A stretch of DNA of 64,000 bases from Pardosa pseudoannulata. Lineage: Eukaryota; Arthropoda; Arachnida; Araneae; Lycosidae. The stretch lies in contig JAGEOH010000235.1 of NCBI GenBank assembly GCA_032207245.1, forward strand, positions 1 through 64,000. The letters are read 5' to 3'. Below, in pieces: positions 24,315-36,305 of the stretch (positions are counted from its first letter, which is position 1; each line of letters begins with the position of its first letter). The notes under the pieces were generated by a model. It had not been told where the DNA came from, ran no database searches, and saw only the letters and a list, made by a program, of their open reading frames with translations. A program made the position numbers and the translations under genes.

Positions 24315-24910
24315 AAGAATCCGGAACTGAAAAAAGTTAATTACATGTAACAAATAATTCCATGTTAATAATATTAGATTTAAAGTATTATTAACAAATT
24401 TCAAGCAGTGATTTTAATTGTTAGTAAATTAAACACTGACTGCTTTAATTTTAACAATCAAAAGGGAAAAAACTTACCAAACTTCTTTTGATGAATCTCA
24501 CTCTTAGATGTTGAACAAACTAGTCTTGTTAGGATTGGTATCTTAAACCTTGAATACCAAATAAATTTTATTTGCGATAAATCTGTTTTATGAAACAATA
24601 AACACCAGATTAAAACATTATATTTGAAAAAAAAAAAAAAAAAAAGAGGAAAATGAAGAAAAGAGGGAAACAAAAAGGAAAATAAAGGAACATGAATTAT
24701 TTTGATTTATATAATGCAGAAACAAATAACCTAAATATGAAATACTTTAATTTAACAATTAAAATAAAAGACTTAACATCTTTGGTGAACTCCACACTTA
24801 GATGTTAAACAGGTTAATTTTCTTAGAATTGAATTTTGAAATCTTGAATATCAAATACATTTTATTTACGATAAATTTGTTTTCTGATACAATAAGCACT
24901 AGATTAAACT
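24315..24910. repeat. AT-rich dispersed repeat, copies 4 and 5 in tandem
   Basis: 24315-24760 is homologous to 16074-16500. At 24775-24910 part of the same unit starts again (AGATGTTAAACAGG, then ACGATAAATTTGTTTTCTG, then ACCAGACACTAAC), giving a second, partial copy. Confidence 0.7.
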
Positions 24911-25270
24911 ATAACCAGACACTAACCCCCTTCCCCACAAACGCCATCAAGAATCGCGAGAATGTGTCCTCGCAACGCTTACACAAATCAATTAATACCC
25001 GTTCGAAAGTCGAAGCTTAAAGTTCAGCAAATCACCTCTTCTCTTCTACCCCCACCAGAAATGCTGACTGTAGTAGAATACTCGCTCTGCAGCTGAAACA
25101 CGAAAAACAAGCAATAACGAAAGTTTGACAAGAAACCTTTTTAATTTTTTTAAGATTTAAACCATTATGATGGAAATTTTCACTCCGGAAGATATTATTT
25201 CCAAATCCGGAACGATAATAAAAAAAAAAACGGAATTCCGGGGTGCAATCACCCCTGATATATATGTATA

Positions 25271-27233
25271 TGTTACGGCCAAAGCCCGAAGTTCGGCCAG
25301 TTCCCGAAATGGCCGGCAAAATCGCACATTGGCCGGGACGTGTGGCCAATGTACGATGTACTGAAAATGAATAGCGTGTATTCGACTTTGGCCGGCCACT
25401 TCCCGAAGTGCCCGGAACTCCCTGGCCAATGTTAGATATGCTAAAGCAAGACTGTTCGGCAGGGACATAACTGTAGATTCCGGTGTGATGACGGCATGCA
25501 CGTGGTAGAAAGGAAAGTTATATTTTCAGTGTATATGGCATCCAAGCATCGAATCACGAATCTGGCAACGCCTTATTATTTACCGGCCCGTCAACATGAT
25601 AGTTTCGATTGCGGTTTAGTGTGCTTTCCCCGGATAGGTAAGACTTTTCAATATTCGTTGGTTTTTTGTTATACTATGGATAAAACTCAGTTTCAGGAAT
25701 TTGTACATGCTTACAATTTTATATTTTAATACTATTACTACTATATTTATAGTATTAATACTTTATAGTTCCACCTAAAACTTTTACATGTACATTAACT
25801 GCTAAACCACGAAAGGGATCGCGGCGTGATTTGAGAGTATGGTATTGTTTTTCTATAGATTTTTTAACATGGCTTCTCCTGACGAAACTAGTATGCTGGG
25901 CGAAGATGATGCACATGCAAATGCGGAACCAACTTTTGATATGAGAACCTTGTTCTTAAGTAAATTGAATATATTGCTGCAAGGAAAAGCAGATAATAGC
26001 TGGATCCTCAGTAGAGACAAATACTGTACTTTCATAGAGGACGTTAAAAAGGCTAAATCAAAGAATAAAAAAGAAAATGTTGACTACCATCGACTAAGAA
26101 AATATGATGTTATTGAGGTTGATGAAAAATAAAAACCTTATTGTGCCAGTAACAGAAGACAATAGCGTTATTCTGTATTATGTGCACACAGAAGAGTTGT
26201 TCGAATTGTTACATAATACTCACTTGAAAATTGAACATGGAGGTCGCACATGGATGGAGAAGGAGCTGCAAACTTAGTACAGAAATGCCACCCAGGAAAT
26301 CATTACATTGTATCTCCGCTTGTGCAAACAGTGTCAGACAAAATTATCTAATCCTAAGAAAGGTCTAGTTTCTATACCTTTAATATTTAAATAATTTAAC
26401 TTAAGATGCTAGGTAAATCTTATCGAGATGCAAAGTAACCGAGACAGTGAATTCAAGTTTATACTCAATCACCAGAATCATCTAACAAAGTTCATATTAT
26501 TACAAGCTCTGAAAAGCTCTGAAAGTTTTCCATTTTGCAAGAGAAACTACTTACATTGGCATCCATATGCACAGAGGAAAAATCATTACGAACCCTTGCT
26601 TCTTCACAATCGCTGACCGGCGGCCAAGGCCACACTCGATGCAGTTGCACTACCAAGGGCTCAACAAATCGCTGCAGATGTAAAAATAACAAACTGATGT
26701 GCAATTCGAAATGGCATAAAAGTTCATCTTGTTGTAACAAGTGATGCTACCGATAATTTTCTGTAATAAACTAATTCAGTAGATAATATGATTATCCTTT
26801 TCTTTGTAAGTTTTCTCCAAGGGAGAGGAAATTTTCATAAGAGTTCAGGAGGTTTCTAGTACTGGGAAATCTTTACTCATTAAAACTTTTAACTTCAGAC
26901 TACAGCTCACCTAGGGCAACCGTAGCTGCTTGGCCTTTGTTCCGAAGGTTGATCCTAGGCGCCTAAGTAGGTCGGATTCACCGGAAATCTTCTCTGGGGC
27001 AGCTATAATGTGATTATCATTAACATTACGGTATACAAATACCCCAAATTTGCTCATGACATTTTTCTTCTGACTTTGGCCAATCGTCCCAGGCCAGTTC
27101 CCGCATTGGCTGTTCAAACTCCGAAATCAAGGAAATATCGGACATTGGCCGGTCATTGTGAGGCGATATTGGCTATTTCGCGATTTGGCCGGCCAATTCG
27201 GGAACTGGCCAACTTCGGGCTTTGGCCGTAACA
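25271..27233. mobile_element. GINGER-type DNA transposon, 1963 bp, defective
   Basis: The termini are inverted: TGTTACGGCCAAAGCCCGAA at 25271 and its complement ending at 27233. Near-identity extends about 50 bp inward and both ends carry many GGCC(A/G) motifs. TATA flanks both sides (25267-25270, 27234-27237), a possible 4-bp target duplication, though the surroundings are TA-rich. The interior holds an integrase of the KRBA2/GINGER type. GINGER elements are known cut-and-paste DNA transposons with gypsy-like integrases, TGT termini and short duplications. The alternative, two opposed LTRs, is unlikely because no LTR-length repeat follows the inverted ends. Confidence 0.8.
25869..26744 (+). 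pseudogene. GINGER/KRBA2-like integrase remnant
   Basis: The start at 25869 opens 88 codons (MASPDETSMLGEDDAHANAE, then LSKLNILLQGKADNSWIL, then RLRKYDVIEV) to a TAA at 26130. A frameshift follows, then the H2C2 zinc finger: HTEELFELLHNTHLKIEHGG and, after a TAG, LCKQC. The integrase core starts at about 26410 with VNLIEMQSNRDSEFKF; the first catalytic Asp of the family (V-D-LID) appears as Asn. NHQNHLTKFILLQALKS follows, then the rest of the core is deleted. The C-terminal Cys-rich tail CRCKNNKLMCNSKWHKSSSC remains, ending at 26744. Clearly inactive. Vertebrate KRBA2 is a domesticated relative; the similarity is recognised by motif, not by search. Confidence 0.75.
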
Positions 27234-27242
27234 TATATATAA

Positions 27243-27244
<2 letters not shown>

Positions 27245-27292
<48 letters not shown>

Positions 27293-27356
27293 GTGTGTGT
27301 GTGTGTGTATATATATATGTATATGCATGTATGTATATGTGTGTGTATATATATAT
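27245..27356. repeat. (AC)n(AT)n(GT)n palindromic microsatellite
   Basis: AC run to 27279, AT run to 27292, GT run to 27309, then AT/GT mixtures. The sequence is self-complementary and could form a long hairpin. Confidence 0.95.
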
Positions 27357-27383
27357 CGTATTGTTTTTCTTTTTCGTTATTAT

Positions 27384-27570
27384 AGCCCTGTTTAAATGTA
27401 CCAAAAAGCAGTTTAAATGTAGGGTAAATTCGTGATTCGTACTCCCCTTTCAAGAAGTATCTCTAGCTAGGAAAAAAATAGAGGTGTAGAAAGAATCTAC
27501 CTTTCTACCCGAGTAGTTGCAAAGTTCACTCTTATTTCCCACGATCCTTTACGTATGCTGTATGTGGCGC
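27384..27570 (-). mobile_element. Truncated copy of the AGCCCCG miniature element
   Basis: It starts AGCCCTGTTTAAATGTACCA and matches the reverse complement of the intact element at 39766-40159, including TACTCCCCTTTCAAGAA, CTAGCTAGG and GAAAGAATCTACCTTTCTAC. Homology ends near 27570; the other terminus is missing. Confidence 0.8.
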
Positions 27571-28825
27571 TAAATTAAAAATAGCCGACTTCACTACTAT
27601 TGTGTGCATGGAATTCCTATAAATTTCTTGGGTCATAATCTATCGCAAATGGTAAAGATTGTTAATGTAAGAAAAAAATGTGTTAGTTATTCAATACAGT
27701 TATACCATAGCACATACAAAGTGAGAGATAACGTATTTTTAAAATTAATAAAAGTGTTCTAGTTAAGATTATAATTTTGCTTAGTCAAATGTTTCATACG
27801 TATGTCAGAGGTTGATTGTATGGAAAAAAACTTAAAAATGGTCAATTACCTTGAAGCTTACTTTGAAATCATTATTATCTGTTAAGTAATAAAACAAATA
27901 TGTAAAAGTATATCATGTTTGTTATGTAGTAAATAGTAAACTTCGATTGTTGATTTTGTTTTGAGTTGGGAAGGATTCAAAATAACATAAACTCAAAATA
28001 TTAAAAAGATAGATTATAATAAAAATAATATTTCAGCTTGGTATGTAGTATTTCCCCTTTTGTACTTAGCAATGTACTGCGTTTGAAGTTTTGATGTGTG
28101 AAAGCACATTAACGTCATAACTGTAAATGTTATCTGTGTATAATTTTTAAACCTAAGATTTTTGTCAATTTAAGTAGATTTTAGTTATTTGCAGACATGA
28201 AATATCGTTCCATTCAGCTCTAAGGAAATGGAAAATTATGAAAGAAAACGAAAAAATAATTAAATTACCATTTATAACTGGTGATATAAAATGAGAAAGG
28301 GTTAAAAAAATTAGATGCCTCGAAACTGAAAGACTACAGGCAAAGTATGAAATTATATTAATTAAATTATTCTTAATTACAGCATACTAATAAAGTGTAC
28401 AAATAATTTTTTTGCATATTTAAAAAGAAGTTAACATATAAAAGTAATTATTTTGCTATCTCTATGCAACTAATTCTGAATTTTTTATTAAGTGGACTGT
28501 TTATTATATTTTATATTTCATGCATTTTTAAAAGTATACAATATGTTAAACTATTTACACTCTTCTTTTATATTTTTGTGCTATAAAAACTTCAATTTTC
28601 ATATAGTTTCTTATTTGTATATTGATGTTCGCAAAAAACATTCTTTTAACAAAATATTATGGTAACTTTAATTTTTAATGTACCTATTTGATTCAACACT
28701 TGATGTGTATATCAAGCTAAAATTTTTATAACCCTTATCTTGTAGGATATTTTGACAACAAAACCATTATGTATCATGTTTATAGACTTACACTGATGAA
28801 CTTCTGTCAGTACTTAAATGGTATG
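27571..28825. other. No recognisable gene
   Basis: AT-rich, no long ORF and no recognised repeat. Confidence 0.6.
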
Positions 28826-28830
28826 AATAG

Positions 28831-29404
28831 TGTAACTCCTCGCGCGTCCCCGGCTGCACTTTCAGATGTCTGCACGCCTAGTTTCTATACCTGCTCGCCT
28901 ATGGTTACTGTAGCAAGTATCTTGGGTTCGATTAAAGCCTATAATGCCGACAATTAACTGCAGCGACAAAACTCTGGATTAAACATTTATTATTAAGAAG
29001 GTTTGTTAAAACATATGCACACTCCAAATTTTACGCCTAAACATGGCTGCCACAAGACCGAGGAAAAAAACAAATCGTGCTGAGCGGAAAACACCTCTCT
29101 CGGTCTCAGCTAATTTCACAAGTATGTCCCTTCACCGTCGTTCCGACCGGGCATCTCTCTACCCTCCTCTTCGCGAGTGCCGGGGTGGAATACCCCCCCC
29201 TTGGTCAAGCTTTCTCCTCCACGGAAAAAAAATGTCCTTTTTCGCAGCTGGCGCTGGCGGGATTGGCATCCATCGCCCCCCCCCCCTCCTGTTGAATCTC
29301 CCTGGAACAGGGCTTGCCCACCCTTTCTCGGAGTGCCCGTCCTCTGCCGAGAAAAAAACAGGGTCCCATGTAACACCAACTCGAGTCTTGAGTCTAGTAT
29401 TACA
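28831..29404 (-). mobile_element. Solo LTR (574 bp) with 5-bp target duplication
   Basis: The plus strand begins TGTAACTCCTCGCGCGTCCC and ends GAGTCTAGTATTACA; AATAG is duplicated exactly at 28826-28830 and 29405-29409. The same LTR family recurs at 50207-50778. Orientation is minus because AATAAA (complement of TTTATT near 28990) precedes the likely polyadenylation site. It is GC-rich for this window, and the ORFs over it are incidental. The internal region was lost, presumably by LTR-LTR recombination. Confidence 0.92.
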
Positions 29405-29758
29405 AATAGTATCTAAGAAATTCATTGTAAATATTTCATTATATCAAAAGCTTACAAGAAATATATGTAAAATATTTGCTTTATAATTTATTTTTGTAGT
29501 ATTTCGAGATACAAAATTATAATTTGGGTGTGATTTAGAGAATTATTTAACATTTGCTTATAAGTACGATAATTTGCTACTTTTCAGTAACTGTTGAAAC
29601 CCTCAATCACATGTCTCCATATTATTATATAAGAATAATCCATCCATTTTTTTACATTTTTATGACCAGTTTAAAAAACAATGAATTTGATTTAGTAACT
29701 TGTTTAAAATTTATAATTTGTCCGTTAGTATTTTGATCAAAATATCCATGTTTTAGTC

Positions 29759-29790
<32 letters not shown>

Positions 29791-29800
29791 GTGTGTGTGA
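29759..29800. repeat. (TA)n(TG)n microsatellite
   Basis: TA then TG units preceding a putative LTR. Confidence 0.9.
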
Positions 29801-30051
29801 GAGAAAGACAATACCATCTGGCTGAGAGGAAGGAGAAAGGAAGAACGGCGAGCGGGCAGTCGGTCTCTCGCTCTCGACGTTGGAACTTTGTGTTCACATT
29901 TAACAGTAATTGATGTTAGAACTTCGTGTTCACATTTAGCATTTACTGATGTTGGAACTGTGTGTTCGCATGATTGATGACGATTGATGTTTCTTGTTAA
30001 TAAATTTAATTGTTGAATATTGATGTGGGACTCATTATTAGCGGGTCCTAC

Positions 30052-30052
<1 letters not shown>
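29796..30052 (+). mobile_element. Putative solo LTR
   Basis: It begins TGTGAGAGAAAGAC within a TG run, holds AATAAA at about 30000 and ends GCGGGTCCTACA, giving TG...CA ends and a 3' polyadenylation signal. It carries the minisatellite listed next. Flanking microsatellites hide any target duplication. Confidence 0.4.
29879..29988. repeat. Three-unit 36-38 bp minisatellite
   Basis: Units at 29879-29914, 29915-29950 and 29951-29988 each begin GTTRGAACT, contain GTGTTC and end GAT. Confidence 0.92.

Positions 30053-30105
<53 letters not shown>
30053..30105. repeat. (TA)n microsatellite
   Basis: A TA run with one CATA interruption. Confidence 0.95.
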
Positions 30106-30108
<3 letters not shown>

Positions 30109-31384
30109 CACATTCTAATGAAATCCAGTTAGTATAGAGTAGTAATTTTACTCTTAAATCTTTATTCATAAAAATATTCCTGTTAGCTTCTCTTTATTAA
30201 ATAGGAAAAATTCACACTTTTAATTTTATATTATGCTGCTTAAAATGTTATTTTGTGTATTTTTAAGGAGATACAGGAATATTTACTACCAAGAACAAGC
30301 ATTAAGCACTTATATTCACACCAGTTTCAGTCGTTGATTTTAAACACTTTATTGTATCTTGACCCAAGTATTCTATAAATAATAACACTAGATAAAATTT
30401 AGTTAAAATATTTATTTAATTTAATACGAAAGTGTAACTGGTAATTTTATAAATATAAGATAAAAGCATTATTTAGAGATTCTAAGATATCAAATGAGTC
30501 AGATATTAAAAATATGTATGCACCTTATATATTTATGTGTATTTTATGTATTTTTACTATTTTTAGATGTGTCTAATAAAAAGATTCAAAACAAATAGGA
30601 AATAAACTCCAATAGCTACCAACAACATTCTGGAAGGTAGTACTAATGTATCCCAAAAAATATTACTTAAAATTTAATGAATTTTTTTTAATAAGTTTAA
30701 TAAATAATAAGAAAAATAAAAAAGACTAGGACTTTTAACTGAAAGATTTTTACAGAGAGAAAACTTATTAACTTTTAATTGGCTTATTTAATTATTAGTT
30801 TCATCTGTTAACTTTAAATGAGTATAATATTTTTAAAAATGATCCATATTAATGATATAATTTAATGATTCCTAAAAGGAAATTCATTACAAAAATTAAA
30901 AGAATTTTGTAAGAGCTGAAAATGATACATGAACTTAATTGTAATTTTGTAACCTTTCTAAACCTTTAGAGTGAGCTTTCTTTTTCTCCCCACATTTTCT
31001 TTATTTATTTATTTTTATTTATTTAGAGGGGTACGTGAGCCTGCTTGTATAATTATGAGTATAATATCACAAGAATAAAATAATTTTTAAAAATATTGTT
31101 GAAAAATTTTGGTTAAAATAAAGTATAGTATAAATGAAATAATTAAACGAGTGCATTAATTCTTTAGTTCCCAGCACATAACATTTTATTTATTTTTTTC
31201 TTTTGTCCAAAATAGTGTGCTAAGACTAAGACTGAACATTTTGGATCTATAAGTATTTAGAAGCATAACTTGTCTTCCTAGTTTATAACACAATAAATAC
31301 TTTGGGCATAAGAGAAGAAAATATATACATCGAACGTGGTCTTGCTAGGAGCAAAAAAATTAAGGCATTATTTGAAGCATCCTC
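30106..31384. other. No recognisable gene
   Basis: AT-rich with no ORF of note. A short TTTA-type repeat lies near 31000-31025. Confidence 0.6.
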
Positions 31385-31760
31385 TGGATATCCATAAGAC
31401 ACCCCGATATCTAGAAGGCGACGTATAATGGACGTCGTATATGCATTTTAGACATCCAAGAAATATGAAATATAACGTCCTCAAGACCTCTATAAATGGA
31501 CATCCAATTTAAGACTTCCTTTCGACATTCTTTGGAAGGGGATAAATGTCCAGAGGAAAGCAACTGGCCGTCCACAAATCGATGTCGCATTTAAGACACT
31601 AATACGATATACATTCTACATTATGTCAAACATCGTGCCGACCTTCGTACGGCCCAAAATCGAGGAAGCTTTTTCATTCCCCGCGACATCGGGGAAGACG
31701 TCCGAAGACGAAATCGCAATGCCATATGGACATGCCCAAAAGACGTCTACACGCCATTCT
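31385..31760. repeat. Region dense in GACGTC/GACATCC motifs
   Basis: About fifteen variants of (A/G)GAC(G/A)TCC or its complement occur in roughly 375 bp at spacings near 20-25 bp (GGACGTCGTA, AGACATCC, GGACATCC, AGACGTCCGAAGACG, AGACGTCTAC). It is also richer in GC than its surroundings. It could be a degenerate short-period repeat or a non-autonomous element; I cannot assign a family. The 80-codon ORF at 31623-31865 across it shows no homology. Confidence 0.55.
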
Positions 31761-31869
31761 GTGGAGCTTTTGTGCTATGTGAGATTTCTTTCACAATTAT
31801 CGCACCCAAGAGTAAGTAATGTGAGTTTTTTCCCAAGAGACTTGAAATTATTCAGCATTTTTTAGGGTT

Positions 31870-32900
<1,031 letters not shown>

Positions 32901-33189
32901 TTTATTTTTGCTTACATGCTACAATGAATATATGCAAAATTAGTGTTAACAAATTGCTTTCGACAATATACTTATAACAGAAAAATTGTATTTAAAAAAC
33001 GTCCATTTAAAGTTTTATGTACAAAAACTGAAACATTGTGCATCATATTATTGAAGTAAAAAAAATTATATTACAAGCCATGGTTAAATCACGATCGTGA
33101 CATGTATTCAGTATCTAATCATATCATAAAGCGACAACTTGTGGATGGAGAATAAAATGTAAATCATGAGCACAACATGCATATCACAA

Positions 33190-35465
33190 TCATTTTTTGG
33201 GCACTAGTTGATTTCGAAGTGCATACGGACATCCAAGAAATTGGTCAGCAATACGACCAGCCTCGCGCAACCCACTCAGTAATGCTCCGTGAACTGTAGC
33301 AGGGTAGTTCTTAATAGTATGTTCTCCACCAAAGAATAACCTAGGAATAGGTGAGGGACCGGTTTCCGATGTTGGCAGTGGCTTCACCGGGGTAGCTAAA
33401 ATATCATAGTCATTCCCCGTCGAGCCAACGGCAACATAAGAATAGGAGCCTCTAGACCAAGGATCAGCTTGCCAACGTGTTACAATTGTTTCTTTTGGCC
33501 GTGGGACATATCGATTGCCGAATATTCCTTTTAACACAGACAAACAGCGCCTTACAATGACTTCGTCGCTTACGTTCTCCATTTTAATAGCAGCTTCTCC
33601 GGCAATGAGGGCTATGAGCACTGGTGCTTGATACAGGCTCCAGAACAGAAACATTTCTCCTCTACTAGCAGTGGTGCTACAAACGTGACCAAGCATGTCA
33701 TTGTCTGGATCCCAAAACACACGATCAAAGCACAAGACTACTTTATTTAGGCTTCCAAATCCTAATCTTTGTATTGCGGATACTTTCCATTTTGGAAGAG
33801 CAGGTGAAAACTGCACATCTTTTGATGTCTGGGCATTGAGTTGAACAGAATTTTTCAGAACGCCCAAAGGAAGTGTGCACAATACTGCAATGCCTTTGTA
33901 GATAGTCTTTCCAGTCTTTGAGCAAGGATCGACAGCGAGCACTTCAACGCCGTAAGATGTATAACGTATAGTTTTGACGGCTGTGTTTAATTTTATGTCT
34001 AATCCATCTGCCAGAGGAAATATGAGAGAAGAAAATCCATTTTGCACTGTCATATGATTGCCTGTAAATTGAAAATCTTCATCTTGATCCCAGTGCTTAA
34101 GAGACAAATCGTTTAATAGAGCAGCATTAGCAAATTCGAGATTAGCAAAATGCCAGTCCAAAACTTGACGGTCTCTTAAAGACAAATATACTTCACTTGG
34201 TGGAGATGCTTCAAGATTGTTCAATTTTACTTCCATCTCCTTTTGCTGCTCTGAATATTGATCCCATTCTTTACACAGGGCTCCTATATCTCTCGTATTG
34301 CATCGCAGAAGAAATTCTTTTGAAATGTCTATTGGCTGATCTGATTCAATAATTTCTCGGTGATGTCCGCGCATTTCTTCAATCTGCTGCTTTAACTGGA
34401 GCATTTTATTTAGAATTGTTTTCAATTGTTCTTGAAGTTCCAGAATAGACTTCCAATGCAGAACTTGTTTATTTTTTACTTGTTTTTCCTGCAGTTTAAT
34501 GACCCATTCTAGAGCTTCTCCTAAAGACACAGGTCTGTCGTGAACGTAGTTTAAATCAAACTCCTCAGACAAGTAAGATGTAGCTTCCAAAAGTCTGTTG
34601 AATTCTTTTTCAATCCTTTCATCCATATCTCTGGGTATAATTGCTCCATTAGATTCACAGAGGAGGCATTTACGCTTTATCTATTTAATTTCATCTATTG
34701 CTTGCAGCCTGCAATAGGATTGCCTCCTAATCCTGTCACGACCATAGCACCTAAATCAGCCACAAAATTGTTTTTCTTATATGTGGCTACCCGTCCTCCA
34801 ACACGGTTTCTCGCTTCTAAAACAACAACGTCTATTCCAAATGTCTTAAGCTGTCGAGCTGCCGTTAGACCAGATATTCCGGCCCCTATAATGATAACTT
34901 TTCCATGTTTCTTATCAGGTAACGGTTTTAAGTGTTTATAAATGCCAAAATTAATAAATCCATAGCGTTCGAGAAAAGCATGAATGCGCATTAATAAGTA
35001 GTCATCACTGTTAAATGCGGATTCGATCTGAGATAAAGCAGTCTCGAATACTAACTGTTGCTTTGGATTTTCTAACCATAGTTTCAATAGACAATTCCTG
35101 ATGTGAAGAAAGGCTTTCTGGGCTTCTGGAGTACCCTGAGCAATATCGGGAAAAGAAGCTGCTTCTTGGCCAGTCATTTTATCAAAAGGCAGTCTACTCT
35201 GAAAAGCAGCATTTTCCAGTTCAGTCAGATCGTAGTGTTCATTATCGGTTTCGTCAACTTCCAACATGGGATTTTTATCAGTAGTAGTTTTTTTGGTCTT
35301 GTTTTTTCCACCGATATTACACACATTCTTTTCTTTTGATGTAGTACTAACTTCCGTTGTCTCTTCATTGTAATCTACTTTGGCAAGATTTCTAATGGTT
35401 CTACTACAACAAGGTTCATCTTGGCTATCATACTCCTTTTCTTTTCCTCCGGCAGTAGAAGCCAT
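33190..35465 (-). pseudogene. KDM1A: KDM1A/LSD1-like histone demethylase, intronless copy with stop and frameshift
   Basis: KDM1A is the FAD-dependent nuclear enzyme that removes methyl groups from H3K4 in CoREST complexes. Seen on the minus strand: start at 35465 ([17 protein letters not shown]), an acidic unstructured N-terminus, a SWIRM domain at 35210-34920 ([15 protein letters not shown] to [12 protein letters not shown]), and the FAD-binding motif [15 protein letters not shown] with [16 protein letters not shown]. At 34697-34695 a TAG interrupts GNPIA-GCKQ, and about one base is missing near 34684. The frame reopens before 34626 and runs to 33190: tower coiled coil at 34560-34210, then FAD/substrate domain ([18 protein letters not shown] with the conserved Lys; [20 protein letters not shown]). 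The tower identifies KDM1A over KDM1B. Lack of introns plus two lesions indicates a fairly young processed pseudogene; a sequencing error at about 34690 in an expressed retrogene is the alternative. Confidence 0.9.
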
Positions 35466-35519
35466 CTTTTTAAGTAATATACCTAGAACAGAAATCCAAT
35501 TAAGTAAAAAATTGTACAT

Positions 35520-36303
35520 GACACTAGATTTTAATTTTGATTACTTTCAGACTAAGATAAATTCCTTAAAACTTTCTTATTTATTTTATTCTAAATTTGT
35601 TTGATCCCTCGTTATAGTGTGTTAGTTTAATGGCCCATGTACAACAATTGGTACTTTCATATTTACGTAACTTTCATATTTACGTAAGTTATCGTAGTAA
35701 CTGCAATTTATATTAACATTCAAAATAACTATTCAACCTAAAAATAAGTTTGAAGTATTCGCCTACCTTTAAAACGTTAGTTTAGGTCAAAACACAATTG
35801 TAAAAACTTTAATCTAGAAGTAAAGTGAATTTTTTAATAATTTTGGTGAAATTTTGATTGTATCTAATTTAGATTTTAAGTTATGGTCGTTATTCATTAG
35901 ATTGGAAAATTCCAAAATTGTGGATTTTGGATCTCATTATTGCAAATAATTTACAAAACGTGAAGCAGAACGTGATGTTCAATTGCGCTTTGAAATTTAA
36001 AAAAGTAGTCGATGAATAAGTCTCGATAGGAATAGATGACTTTAATGCCAAAGTGCTATGATTTTCTAGCTACTTCTAAAGAAATGTGTAGTAGGCTCCC
36101 AAATGAAACATTCATTGCAATAAGAGCACGCTTGCATTGAAATTCTCTAAGGAATATCTAAAGTAGTTTTTACACAACAAAACACGTAATTCCAATGAAT
36201 GCCTATATGGTGAAACAGGTATATGTGTAAACTAAGCAGGAAATTGATTTTTCTCCTAAAATCTATGAATTTAAGTGGTTTAATGATAGGTAATTGTGAA
36301 ATA
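35520..36303. other. No recognisable gene
   Basis: AT-rich. An 18-bp near-tandem repeat (CTTTCATATTTACGTAA twice) lies at 35655-35690. Nothing else was recognised. Confidence 0.5.
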
Positions 36304-36305
36304 TA

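Noticed and set aside
25032..25501. Overlapping ORFs on both strands at the GINGER left end
   Set aside because: They cover inverted terminal DNA rich in GGCC motifs; no homology.
25271..27233. Two opposed LTRs in place of one DNA transposon
   Set aside because: The similarity is confined to the inverted terminal regions, and the KRBA2-type integrase fits GINGER.
29043..29486. 147-codon ORF and overlapping ORFs in GC-rich DNA
   Set aside because: They lie over a solo LTR with a target duplication; the homologous LTR at 50207 does not conserve the frames.
29879..29988. CRISPR-like array
   Set aside because: Three tandem units without distinct spacers in a eukaryotic LTR; a minisatellite.
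33743..33925. ORFs antisense or out of frame within the KDM1A copy
   Set aside because: They are shadows of the KDM1A reading frame.
34600..34700. A real intron separating two KDM1A exons
   Set aside because: The intervening bases still match the family protein in shifted frames, and no GT...AG pair would remove the break.
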